Positions 33,175 through 41,905 of a stretch of DNA of 64,000 bases are shown piece after piece. Both the position numbers and the translations under genes were made by a program. Position 1 is the stretch's first letter. Every line of letters starts with the position of its first letter. A model generated the notes under the pieces. The model ran no database searches and was not told where the DNA came from. It was given only the letters and a program-made list of their open reading frames with translations. Source of the stretch: an uncultured Spirochaetaceae bacterium (GTDB taxonomy: Bacteria; Spirochaetota; Spirochaetia; Sphaerochaetales; Sphaerochaetaceae); NCBI GenBank assembly GCA_944388955.1, contig CALXKJ010000005.1, forward strand, positions 81,753 through 145,752. Direction: 5' to 3'.

Positions 33175-34085
33175 TTCCTGCCCTTTGGATCCGATACCCG
33201 TATTACAATTTCGGAAATAATTGATATTGCTCCCGTGATTATGACTATCACAGCGACAGCGGCACCTGAGAGCATCGCATCACGTTCAAGAGCGGCTTTT
33301 ACAAGAAGCGAGCCAAGACCTGGAAGCGCAAATACTGTTTCAATGATTGCACTGCCACCAAGAATAGATACAGCACTTTCCCCTATTACAGCTGCCAATA
33401 GCGGGATTGCGGGCCGTGTTCCTATAACAAATGCCGCCTCTTCCATGCTCATACCTGCAGAAAGCGCGTAGAAGCCTGCAGGCGACGAGAGAATTTCCCT
33501 CAGTTTTCTTCGTAGAACCCTGATGAACAACGACGAGTAGACAACTCCTAATGAAAGAGAAGGAAGGATAAAAGAAGAAAATCCCGACGCAAGCCCTGCT
33601 GCCGGGAAAAGCTGAAGCTTTACCGAGAAAAGCAGCACGGAAAGCATCGCGATAAGAAACAATGGGAAAGATGCGCTTATAACCGCAAAAGCGGCAACTG
33701 CTTTGCTTCTCAGTGAGGTCTGCCTCAATGATATATATGAAAGCGGTAATGCTATAAGAAGCGCGATGATAATCGAAAAAAACATCAGAAAAAGAGAAAC
33801 TGGAAGACGTTGCACTATCGCATCTTTTATCGGATAACCAGAAATACTTTCATCAAAATCTCCAGAGAAGAAAGATGCTAGGAATGCAAAATATCTCTTA
33901 ATCGTGCTGTCTTCAAGGCCTGCATTTTCCCTATAGCTTTCGATATTCTCTGATGAAGAGCTTTCTGAAAGAATATACGCCGAGCTATCACCTTCAGAAA
34001 AAGAAGAGAACAGAAAGACCACAGAAGAGACAAGAACAAGGGAAATTAATAATGAAAGTATCCTGATTACTATATACCTCTTCAT
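33171..34085 (-). CDS. ABC transporter permease, DppB/OppB type
   Basis: A 304-residue permease with about six helices. The N-terminal RYIVIRILSLLISLVLVSSV is typical of OppB, although the middle is more divergent than usual. It is coupled to the OppC-type gene (ATGA overlap). Together with the binding protein at 34515 it makes three of the five usual parts of a peptide- or oligosaccharide-type importer; the two ATPases are missing here. Confidence 0.84.
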   Translation of the reverse strand: MKRYIVIRILSLLISLVLVSSVVFLFSSFSEGDSSAYILSESSSSENIESYRENAGLEDSTIKRYFAFLASFFSGDFDESISGYPIKDAIVQRLPVSLFLMFFSIIIALLIALPLSYISLRQTSLRSKAVAAFAVISASFPLFLIAMLSVLLFSVKLQLFPAAGLASGFSSFILPSLSLGVVYSSLFIRVLRRKLREILSSPAGFYALSAGMSMEEAAFVIGTRPAIPLLAAVIGESAVSILGGSAIIETVFALPGLGSLLVKAALERDAMLSGAAVAVIVIITGAISIISEIVIRVSDPKGRK

Positions 34086-34199
34086 CGAGAGAGATTATAG
34101 CAAGCAAGCTTCATAACGCAAAGGATTCTACAAAGCTGGCATGCTATGCTTGCAGTCCAGCTCTGGATATCATTTGCTCAAAGTATGAGTGCAGATCAC

Positions 34200-34237
34200 A
34201 AATCTGTTTGCCAAAATACCGCAAATCTGTTTGACAA
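34200..34237 (+). repeat. 15-bp imperfect direct repeat
   Basis: AAATCTGTTTGCCAA (34200-34214) and AAATCTGTTTGACAA (34223-34237) differ at one base and are spaced by 23 bp. They lie just above the truncated ATPase start at 34268 and may be a binding site kept from that gene's promoter. Confidence 0.5.
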
Positions 34238-34267
34238 GAAGGCTATAATCTCATCGCAATATAATAT

Positions 34268-34351
34268 ATGGAAACAACTTACTATCCGAGAATCATAAAC
34301 GGAGCAATTGCTCATAGCCTCAAAGCTTTTGGAGGGATTCAGCTGCGCTGA
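34268..34351 (+). pseudogene. N-terminal remnant of a DUF4143/AAA_14 ATPase gene
   Basis: A 27-codon frame reads YYPRIINGAIAHSLKAFGGI then QLR and a stop. This matches the opening of DUF4143-type ATPases (RIID..IE..L..FG....GPKWCGKT), cut off just before the expected P-loop. The following 160 bp show no continuing frame. It is the debris of a mobile or toxin-like ATPase gene inside the transporter operon. The remaining intergenic sequence at 34086-34267 and 34352-34514 holds nothing else I can name. Confidence 0.5.
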
Positions 34352-34514
34352 TAATCATCACGAGATAGAAAATATCCTGCACAAAAGAGAATGGAATCCA
34401 TGTCGTGCCAATAAGCTACCTTGCCCCCTGAAAGTACATCTTTCATCAGCAGCCTATGCCCAATGATACCAACGTGAAAAGAAATCCCGAACAGCAAAAT
34501 ACTTCAGCGCTCAA

Positions 34515-35987
34515 TCAATCCACCTCAGCAGACAGGAAGCTGAATCCATTTGATGATATACCAATATTCCTGACATTATCTTTTGCGGCATGTGTTGTTG
34601 AATAGTGCCCAAGGACAATAGCTGGTATATATTCCCAATACTTCATCTGAGCTTTCTGCCATATATCCTCAGCTATTTCATCGCTTTCTGCCAAAACGAG
34701 ATCATCAAGAATGTAATACGCATCTGTATCTGTCCAGCCAGGATAATCAGGGGAAAGAAAGGCTTTATCAAGAGGAAGCGGTACTGCCGTAAGCGCTGTT
34801 ATCGCGATATCCCAGCTTTCAGGATTCTTCCTCCTCTCTAGAAATGCCGCCCAATCAAGAATTATAAGTTCAGCTTTCAGACCTTTTGCTTCCAACTGAG
34901 ATGCAAGTGTTACAGCTATGCGATCAAGTCCCGTGAGATTGGATGAGAGAATTCTTACTGTTTCGCAGCTGAATGCAGAAAGAAGATTATCAGCCTCTTT
35001 ATGGTTCTCCCTTCCATATGGATCCAAGGAGGAATCAGAATGCCAGGCTGTACCCCTTTCCATATACGATGAGTCGATACTATAGCCATATTCTCCATAG
35101 CACGACTTCATAAGGCTATCGCGGTTGATAGCAAATGAAACACCCTTCCTGAAGTCCAGTGCGGTGCTGATTCCTTCTTTTTTGTTGAAAAGAAGCGCTA
35201 TAGAGCCATTCTCCGCACCACCGACAAGCTTTATTCCAGCCGTCTTTTCAAGGCGAGGTATATCATCCGAAGATACAGTATCTATGAAATCATATGTCCC
35301 GCTTTCAAGCCCAGAACGTCTTGTAACAGGATCAGAGACGAAGTAGTAGCTCAGCTTCTTTATTAAGGGTTTTGTACCATAGTATTCATCGTTTACGATA
35401 AGTACTATCTTCTCGCCTAATCGATAATCATCAATCCGGTATGGTCCAGTACCTATCGTAGTGTTTACAATACCATCTTCAGGAATATCTTCAGCTCTAT
35501 ATATGACAGCACTTTCAGAAGCGGTTGCTATCAAGAGAGGGAGAAGTGTCAGAGGTTTATCATTTCTGATTACAATCGAATTTCCGTCATCTTCAAAAAG
35601 ATTTTCCCCCGTTATTCTTCCTGCTGCCGATGAGTATCTAAGCCAGCGGTTCATCGAAGCTGCCGCATCTTCTGTATCAAGCTCGGAGCCATCGTGGAAA
35701 TATACGCTGTCCTTTATTGTGATTCTCAGAGTTTTGCTATCTTCGGAAAATTCATATGAAGAAGCAAGAAGGGGAATAACATTACTGCCATCGTAGGAGA
35801 AAAGCTTCTCAAAGACATTCCCAGCTAGTATCTCTCGCCCGGAGATTGATGTATTCACCATCACATCAAGCGATGGAGGCTCTTGAGCGATAGCAATAGA
35901 AAAGCCATCATTCTCACTCCGGCATGAAGTGAGAACGATGACCACAATCAATACTATGGATATGAATCTCAGTATCTTAGACCGCAA
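34515..35987 (-). CDS. Solute-binding lipoprotein, family 5 (oligopeptide/oligosaccharide type)
   Basis: 490 residues. The signal peptide ends in the lipobox VIVLTSC (Cys about 22). The SBP_bac_5 fold is shown by AQEPPSLDVMVNTS, GTGPYRIDDYRLGEKIVL and LDFRKGVSFAINRDSLM. Start codon TTG with a GGATGAT site; it overlaps the GH4 gene by 19 bp, so translation is coupled. In anaerobes this family also imports oligosaccharides, and coupling to a GH4 glycosidase argues for uronide oligomers here. Confidence 0.84.
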   Translation of the reverse strand: MRSKILRFISIVLIVVIVLTSCRSENDGFSIAIAQEPPSLDVMVNTSISGREILAGNVFEKLFSYDGSNVIPLLASSYEFSEDSKTLRITIKDSVYFHDGSELDTEDAAASMNRWLRYSSAAGRITGENLFEDDGNSIVIRNDKPLTLLPLLIATASESAVIYRAEDIPEDGIVNTTIGTGPYRIDDYRLGEKIVLIVNDEYYGTKPLIKKLSYYFVSDPVTRRSGLESGTYDFIDTVSSDDIPRLEKTAGIKLVGGAENGSIALLFNKKEGISTALDFRKGVSFAINRDSLMKSCYGEYGYSIDSSYMERGTAWHSDSSLDPYGRENHKEADNLLSAFSCETVRILSSNLTGLDRIAVTLASQLEAKGLKAELIILDWAAFLERRKNPESWDIAITALTAVPLPLDKAFLSPDYPGWTDTDAYYILDDLVLAESDEIAEDIWQKAQMKYWEYIPAIVLGHYSTTHAAKDNVRNIGISSNGFSFLSAEVD

Positions 35988-37309
35988 ACTGCTATCATCC
36001 TGTTAAAGAGTTCGTGTGCCTTATCAACATTGATATTCACAAGAGGATCAGAGATGAAAGCCTGGAAGAGAAGATCCATATCATTGTTCCAGATTGCCTC
36101 GAGCGCGATATCCTGCTCTGCCTCAACTCTTCTGACCATAGACTGGACACTGAGCGTCGGGTCTGTGGACACGATAGGAACGATGGAATCTGCAGAGATA
36201 TAACCATTGCTTTCTACGATATGGCCTTCTTTGAGATATCTTACCTGACCGCGGTTAGGAACATTGATGTTTGTCTTGAGCGTGCGCTCTCCGAAGAGGG
36301 AGAGAAGGATATCAACACCTTCCTCATCTGATGGTGCCGCGACAAGCTCCTCATCTGTATATACCTTGCTCTTCTTTCTTTTATCCTCAACAACGCGGTA
36401 TGAGAATGGAGTGCGGACAAAACCATATCTCCAGGCTTCCTCGTCGGAATTGAGGAAGAATGGGACAAACTCTGCAAGGTGTCTATCTCCAGCTGCGCCG
36501 AGGGTGCCGAAATCACGGAGGAATGAGAGCGCGACAAGGTGATCGCTTTCAAACCATTTTCCATCTTCAACGCGCTTCTTTGCCTTCTCTGTGAGATCTG
36601 GGAATGTTGCAGGATCCTTGACCATCTCCTTGAGATAAGGAATGTAATCAACTCCCTTATAGAGAGCCTTTGTCACGAATGTGAAGTGATTGAGACCTGA
36701 GACATCAACCATGATATCTCTTCTGTCCGGAGTCTCAATACCTTCTTTCTTTGCGATAAGAGAAGCGATGAAGTTCTCTGTACCAAAGACCTCATGACAA
36801 CAGCCAAGAGCTTTGATTCCAGGATATGCCTTATAGAGAGCCGCCGTGCAGAGAGTCATCGGGTTCGTGTAGTTGATAACCCATGCATTTGGAGCATTCT
36901 TCTCGATTGCGCGAGCAAAATCGAAGAAGAGAGGAAGTGCTCTCCATGCTCTCATGAGTCCACCAGGTCCTGTCGTATCGCCAACAGACTGGTAGATTCC
37001 ATATTCCTCAGGAAGCTCAAGATCATACTTCCTGATATCAATCACGCCAGGCTCGATAGCGATAATGATGAAATCAACACCTTTGAGGCCTTCATCCAAC
37101 GTTGAGGCAACAGACACAGAAAGATGGCTCTTACCGTTTATGCGGAAGATTCTTTCCGCCACTTCCTTGTTGTTCTCTGCGGCTTTTTTATCGATGTCGT
37201 AAAGCGCGACATGTGCTCCGATTTTATTCTGAAGGGAAAGATCCATCAGGAATCTGATAGCCCACTGTCTGGATCCTCCACCGATAATGCATATTCTTGT
37301 GTTTTCCAT
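35969..37309 (-). CDS. GH4 family glycosidase, alpha-galacturonidase-like
   Basis: 446 residues. The NAD-binding front (RICIIGGGSRQWAIRFL) and GH4 metal-site stretches (INYTNPMT, GCCHEVFG, DVSGLNHFTF) place it in GH4, which uses NAD+, Mn2+ and redox-assisted elimination. The pattern is closer to the alpha-galacturonidase (LplD-like) branch than to the 6-phospho-glucosidases. The start at 37309 is chosen for GGAAG 5-6 nt upstream; a TTG at 37324 is unlikely. It is cytoplasmic and paired with the binding lipoprotein downstream. Confidence 0.82.
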   Translation of the reverse strand: MENTRICIIGGGSRQWAIRFLMDLSLQNKIGAHVALYDIDKKAAENNKEVAERIFRINGKSHLSVSVASTLDEGLKGVDFIIIAIEPGVIDIRKYDLELPEEYGIYQSVGDTTGPGGLMRAWRALPLFFDFARAIEKNAPNAWVINYTNPMTLCTAALYKAYPGIKALGCCHEVFGTENFIASLIAKKEGIETPDRRDIMVDVSGLNHFTFVTKALYKGVDYIPYLKEMVKDPATFPDLTEKAKKRVEDGKWFESDHLVALSFLRDFGTLGAAGDRHLAEFVPFFLNSDEEAWRYGFVRTPFSYRVVEDKRKKSKVYTDEELVAAPSDEEGVDILLSLFGERTLKTNINVPNRGQVRYLKEGHIVESNGYISADSIVPIVSTDPTLSVQSMVRRVEAEQDIALEAIWNNDMDLLFQAFISDPLVNINVDKAHELFNRMIAVCGLRY

Positions 37310-37366
37310 TTTTTCTTCCTTCAAAAAGAGCCAGGAAAATTCCTGGCTCTTTCAGTCATCTGATTC

Positions 37367-38152
37367 TTACTGTGGCTGCTTGCCGATGTAAGCAAGAATA
37401 CCGCCATCAACATAAAGGATATGTCCATTGACGAAGTTCGATGCATCGGATGCAAGGAATACTGCCGGTCCCTGAAGGTCGGATGTCTTTCCCCATCTGT
37501 TCGCTGGAGTCTTCGCGAGGATAAACTCATTGAATGGATGGCCAGGTGTTCTGAGAGGCGCTGTCTGAGGAGTCTCGATGTATCCAGGTCCGATACCATT
37601 GCACTGGATGTTATATGCGCCATACTCGGAAGCGATGTTCCTTGTAAGCATCTTAAGACCACCCTTAGCAGCTGCATATGCACTGACTGTCTCTCTTCCG
37701 AGCTCAGACATCATAGAGCAGATGTTGATGATCTTTCCGTGTCCCTGCTTAATCATTCCAGGAATAACAGCCTTTGAAACGATGAAAGGTGCGTTGAGGT
37801 CAACATCGATAACCTTGCGGAAATCTGCAGCAGCCATATCAAGCATCGGGATTCTCTTGATGATACCAGCGTTATTTACGAGAATATCGATCTTGCCGAG
37901 ATCCTTGATAATCTGCTCTGTTGTTGCCTGAACCTGAGCCTCATCTGTTACGTCACAGACGTAGCCATGAGCCTCGATGCCTTCTTCCTTATAAGCTTTG
38001 ATTCCCTTGTCAACGAGTTCCTGGTTGATGTCATTGAAAGCAATAGCTGCACCTGCTGTATGAAGAGCAGTTGCAATAGCAAATCCAATTCCATAGGATG
38101 CGCCCGTTACCCATGCGACTTTCCCTTCAAGGGAGAAATCCTTCATTTCCAT
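37367..38152 (-). CDS. SDR-family dehydrogenase, KduD/gluconate 5-dehydrogenase-like
   Basis: A 261-residue classical short-chain dehydrogenase with the TGASYGIG cofactor motif, NNAG, and the catalytic Ser and YAAAK. The C-terminus FVNGHILYVDGGILAYIGKQ is typical of the KduD/IdnO group, which interconverts 2,5-diketo or 5-keto sugar acids with 2-keto-3-deoxygluconate or gluconate. With GH4 above and the KDG enzymes elsewhere in the window, it fits pectin-derived uronate use. KduD and Ga5DH cannot be separated by eye. Confidence 0.85.
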   Translation of the reverse strand: MEMKDFSLEGKVAWVTGASYGIGFAIATALHTAGAAIAFNDINQELVDKGIKAYKEEGIEAHGYVCDVTDEAQVQATTEQIIKDLGKIDILVNNAGIIKRIPMLDMAAADFRKVIDVDLNAPFIVSKAVIPGMIKQGHGKIINICSMMSELGRETVSAYAAAKGGLKMLTRNIASEYGAYNIQCNGIGPGYIETPQTAPLRTPGHPFNEFILAKTPANRWGKTSDLQGPAVFLASDASNFVNGHILYVDGGILAYIGKQPQ

Positions 38153-38185
38153 AATATCGCCTCCTTGTCTAAAGCCAACATTAAT

Positions 38186-38214
38186 AGTCTACTCTGCACA
38201 TCAAAGCCTTGCAA
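38186..38214 (-). promoter_or_regulatory. Promoter of the KduD-like gene
   Basis: On the minus strand TTGCAA (38214-38209), a 17-bp spacer, and TAGACT (38191-38186). The ribosome site AAGGAGG and ATG follow. Confidence 0.6.
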
Positions 38215-38223
38215 GCAAAAATG

Positions 38224-38239
38224 AAACGGAGTTCCGTTT
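38224..38239 (-). promoter_or_regulatory. Inverted repeat above the KduD-like promoter
   Basis: AAACGGA-GT-TCCGTTT, perfect 7-bp arms, 10 bp upstream of the -35 and 2 bp after the preceding stop. On the minus strand it is followed by CATTTTT, so it may serve as a terminator. The 2-nt loop is tight, so an operator is equally possible. Confidence 0.45.
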
Positions 38240-38241
38240 TA

Positions 38242-39669
38242 TCAGAGCTTATCAATAAGCATCGAGCACTTGCCCGAAGGTATCGGTAGCGTCTTCTTCT
38301 TATCCTCATCAAGGATGTGGATGGTGAAGTAATAGAGCTTCTCGCTCTCAAGCCTTATCTCCCAACCTCTCGTGTTCTTGTTAGCAAGGATTGTTATGTT
38401 GTTCTTCTTAAGTGAAAGATCCTCAATTCCCATTTCCTCGAGTGACTGCATCGTCCAGTTGACCGTCTTTCTCGGAAGAGAGATATCAAGGCCAATGATA
38501 TTCTCTATCACAAGCGTGATAGTCAGAAGACCGATTACAGGAAGATAGCGCTTCTTGTTGACACATCCATCAGGCATTGCCGCAGGACCTTCAGACGCTG
38601 GCTTATAAAGCTCCCAGACATCTCCAAGCTGGTCAGCATCCGGATGAAGGGTGTCAAGGATAAAGTACATATGCCTTATAGTGCACTCACGCGCGAATAT
38701 GAAGCCTCCGTAATTCATCAGGCCTTTTATTACGATATATGTGCAGAACGATGATACACCGCAGGCGTATCCATTGCCTTCCGCATTGAAATGCTTCGAG
38801 GATACTGGAACCGTGGGGAATGGATTCTCCGTGCCGAATTCCTTGTCATCCTTAAGCTCATCTATCATGTACGAGGCATATTCATCATTTGGGATTTCAG
38901 CCAGAAGTGTCCAGTAGGCTCCAATATGCTTGTTCCTGATTCTATTTCCATCAGCATCGAGATCATAATAGAAATGATCCTCGTCATCCCACATCATGCT
39001 GTTTATTCTCGTCTTCAACGAGAAATAAACCCTCTTGTAACGGAAGGAAAGCTCTTTGTCATTGAGAATATCACCGATATAAGACATATAGAGCGCGAAG
39101 ACAGCTACAGCTGCATTATAGTCAACAGTGAATGTGGCGCCTTCTCTCTCCAGTCCATCCATATGTGTCGCGCTGTATGGAACACTGTAAAGCCCATTGG
39201 GCGCCATTGCTGTTTTCTGAAGCCATCCGAAATATCCTTCAAGCATCGGAACAATATCCTTCAGCCTCTTCTTATTTCCTATCTTATGGAAGAAAACGTA
39301 CTCCACATATGACAGAAGAGGAAGAGAGAGCCCCTGTGGATTATTCTCCGAATACACAGGAGTTCCTGATGCTATATCATAGACTTCCGCAATCTCTCCA
39401 TCTTCTTTCTGGTGAGCATAGAAGAAGTCTATCATCGAATATGGGCTGTATGTCTGATTACTATATACAAGGAACAATGAGGAAACTGATGCATCGAAGA
39501 GATTTATCTTCCCTTCATCTCCGTAAGTGAAGAAACCTTCCGGGAAAGCCCCTTCCTTGTCTCCGTGCTGCCAGATCTCATCGAGCCAGACCCAGGTTCT
39601 GTCGTACATATCAACAAAATCCTGATCATAGAAATGAATGCGTGGAACTAAATCCTTTACCAATTCCAA
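38242..39669 (-). CDS. Trehalase-like (alpha/alpha)6 glycosidase
   Basis: A 475-residue protein with an (alpha/alpha)6 barrel of the GH37/GH63/MGH1 trehalase-like type. Family features include WVWLDEIWQHGDKEGAFPEG, MMWDDEDHFYYDLDADGNR and HIGAYWTLLAEIP, with acidic residues at the barrel mouth. No signal peptide is present, so it is intracellular. ATG is absent at the front: TTG at 39669 or, better, TTG at 39663 with GGAG 8 nt before it. The substrate is unknown; context suggests a uronide oligomer. Confidence 0.7.
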   Translation of the reverse strand: MELVKDLVPRIHFYDQDFVDMYDRTWVWLDEIWQHGDKEGAFPEGFFTYGDEGKINLFDASVSSLFLVYSNQTYSPYSMIDFFYAHQKEDGEIAEVYDIASGTPVYSENNPQGLSLPLLSYVEYVFFHKIGNKKRLKDIVPMLEGYFGWLQKTAMAPNGLYSVPYSATHMDGLEREGATFTVDYNAAVAVFALYMSYIGDILNDKELSFRYKRVYFSLKTRINSMMWDDEDHFYYDLDADGNRIRNKHIGAYWTLLAEIPNDEYASYMIDELKDDKEFGTENPFPTVPVSSKHFNAEGNGYACGVSSFCTYIVIKGLMNYGGFIFARECTIRHMYFILDTLHPDADQLGDVWELYKPASEGPAAMPDGCVNKKRYLPVIGLLTITLVIENIIGLDISLPRKTVNWTMQSLEEMGIEDLSLKKNNITILANKNTRGWEIRLESEKLYYFTIHILDEDKKKTLPIPSGKCSMLIDKL

Positions 39670-39802
39670 AACTCCGTAATCTAAGGAAAATTCCCTGATT
39701 TATGTCCTTAAATCGCATTCTACATATTAATCGATGAACAAGCGGAAGTCAAACGATTTTTTTATGATATTATCTTTTACTAATAAAGAAATTAACTTTA
39801 AA
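39670..39802. other. Intergenic region above the glycosidase
   Basis: AT-rich spacer between the lipid kinase remnant and the glycosidase gene. It should hold the minus-strand glycosidase promoter, but no strong -35/-10 pair stands out. Confidence 0.4.
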
Positions 39803-40695
39803 TTATATTTTTTCGCCGCGTACAAGTCCGAGTGCTCTGCGAAGAATAGTCAAAGAGAATTGCCGTCCGTTTCTCGTATAGACTTCACCATCACAATGCG
39901 CCTGCACTACGGCCTCATCTGAAAGGATATCCACCCTCTCGGCATTCATGTAAGAAAAGACTTTCTTATCGGTGACATGAGAGCCCCGGAGAGCGGATAA
40001 TTCGTGAACATGACATCAAAGACGCCATCGTCAATCTCAGCCTTAGGGGCCATCATGAAAGATGAGCCCATACGCCTGCCATTGCAAACAGATATCTGCT
40101 GAGATTCGATATCCTTTTCCACACCATCAATGACAAGCTTCAGGTGATATGGCTTGGGCGGATGCCTGAGTATATACAGGAAAGCAACCACATAACTTGG
40201 CATACCGTTAAGGCGCTTATACTCCATCGCTTTGAAGTTGACCATGGGCTCAAATCCGAATCCTGCTCCGTTAAGGAAGTACATGCCGTCGGGATGATCT
40301 GGGCCCTTGCATAACCCGACATCAATTCTGGACACATTCCCTCTAGCAATAAGAGCAACAGCTTCCTCGGTTTTCTGCGGGATACCAGCAATCCAGGCAA
40401 AATCATTTCCGCGCCCAATTGGGATAATCCCAAGCGGGATATCCTTCCCGGAACGCAGGATTCCAGAAGCGACCTCATTGACGGTGCCATCACCGCCCGC
40501 AGCGACTATGATGCTGTAACCATAGCTAGCACCCCTGAAAGCAAGACTCATAGCATGTCCCTGATTACGCGTATAGGCAACAGTGCACGCCCTTCCATGT
40601 TTCTGGAATAGCGCCTTTATCTCTTTTGCCTTGCTTTTTCCCTTGCCCTTAGAGGCATTGGGATTGATAATCAGGAGAATATCTTTCTTGAGCAC
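39803..40695 (-). pseudogene. Diacylglycerol/lipid kinase gene, frameshifted near the end
   Basis: DagK-type lipid kinase with INPNASKGKGKSK, the VAAGGDGTVNEVASG catalytic loop and PIGRGNDFA. The frame stops at 39946 after TNYPLSGALMSPIRKSFLT, which is not family-like. A second frame over the same DNA reads GSHVTDKKVFSYMNAERV, then QAHCDGEVYTRNG, and stops at 39803; this is the expected C-terminal lobe. The joint also lacks about ten residues, so a small deletion plus frameshift is likely. The start is uncertain: GTG at 40695 or a TTG just above. Confidence 0.68.
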
Positions 40696-40762
40696 TCCTG
40701 AATTATCCAACAAAGCCCGATTCTTAACAACAGAAAAGCATTGGAAATGATATAATCTCCAT

Positions 40763-41905
40763 ATGGAAATCTTGATAAAAAACATAAAGGCGGTAATTTC
40801 GGGTCGCGTCACCGAGACTGATATCGCGATAAGCGGAAACCACTTCTCCCCTGCAGGAGAAAAAGAGTATGAAAAAGTAATAGACGGGCATGGTCTTCTT
40901 GCTGTCCCCGGCTTCATAGACACACATATCCATGGCATTGGAGGCTATGGCACAGAAGATGGCACAGAAGAAGCTATCCTCGGAATGTCCAAGTCACTCG
41001 CTAAAGCTGGCGTTACATCGTTTTTCCCGACAATCTACACAGACACGATGGAAAGGATAACAGCTGATGAAAGAGCAATCGTGGCTGCACATGGCAAGGA
41101 AAAAGGTGCATCTATCGCAGGCATCCATATAGAAGGACCTTTCATCTCTCCTAACAGAATCGGTGCCCAGAATCCTCTTGGAAGACTTGAGCCATCAAAG
41201 GAGGCAATGGACACAATGCTCGCATCTGGTGAAGGGCTTATCAAAGAGATGACGATAGCTCCAGAGCTACCAGGAGTGGAAGAAATTGTAAAGATTGCAA
41301 GGAATAAGGGTATCATTCTCTCAATGGGACATACAGATGCCACATATGACGAGGCTATGAAGGGCATGGACATAGGAATAAGACATACAACGCATCTATT
41401 CAACGCAATGTCCGCTCTCAAGCACAGGAATCCTGGTGTTGTAGGCTGCGCCTTGCTGAACGATGCCATGAGCGTCGAAATCATAGGCGATGGCAAGCAT
41501 GTACATCCCGATATAGTGAAATATGTCATAAACACAAAAGGCAAGGACAGGACTGTCATCATAACAGATTCACTAAGGCCCACAATGCAGGATGAAGGTA
41601 TACTCACAGCCAATGGTGTCGAAGTTATGATGGGAGACGGGTTATGGGTCACGAAAGGTAAGCCTGATCTCATACAGGGCTCAGCACTGACAATGCACAA
41701 AGCTTTCGTCAACCTTGTGTCATGGGGTGTGCCTATCGATACGGCTTCATACATAACAAGCACAAGCGCCGCGAAGCTCTACGAACTTTCAGACAGAGGT
41801 GAAATAAGGCCAGGTTTCAGGGCGGACCTTGTTGTCATGGATATGAATCTGGGAATAAAATTCACCGTAATCAATGGAGAAATCGTATGTGGTATGACAA
41901 ACTGA
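40763..41905 (+). CDS. nagA: N-acetylglucosamine-6-phosphate deacetylase
   Basis: A 380-residue amidohydrolase that removes acetate from GlcNAc-6-phosphate. The first metal motif DTHIHGIGGYG, then HIEGPFISPNRIGAQNP, SMGHTDATYDEAMKG, THLFNAMSAL and the catalytic Asp region IITDSLRP define NagA. A TATAAT at 40751-40756 ends 6 nt before the ATG and there is no ribosome site, so a leaderless message is likely. It overlaps pepD by 19 bp. It serves amino-sugar recycling. Confidence 0.95.
   Translation: MEILIKNIKAVISGRVTETDIAISGNHFSPAGEKEYEKVIDGHGLLAVPGFIDTHIHGIGGYGTEDGTEEAILGMSKSLAKAGVTSFFPTIYTDTMERITADERAIVAAHGKEKGASIAGIHIEGPFISPNRIGAQNPLGRLEPSKEAMDTMLASGEGLIKEMTIAPELPGVEEIVKIARNKGIILSMGHTDATYDEAMKGMDIGIRHTTHLFNAMSALKHRNPGVVGCALLNDAMSVEIIGDGKHVHPDIVKYVINTKGKDRTVIITDSLRPTMQDEGILTANGVEVMMGDGLWVTKGKPDLIQGSALTMHKAFVNLVSWGVPIDTASYITSTSAAKLYELSDRGEIRPGFRADLVVMDMNLGIKFTVINGEIVCGMTN

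Noticed and set aside
34231..34250. TTGACA next to TATAAT above the ATPase remnant, as a promoter
   Set aside because: The two boxes are only 7 bp apart, too close to work together.
41035..41763. 242-codon minus-strand frame in nagA
   Set aside because: All NagA motifs are on the plus strand; the antisense frame has no start signal.
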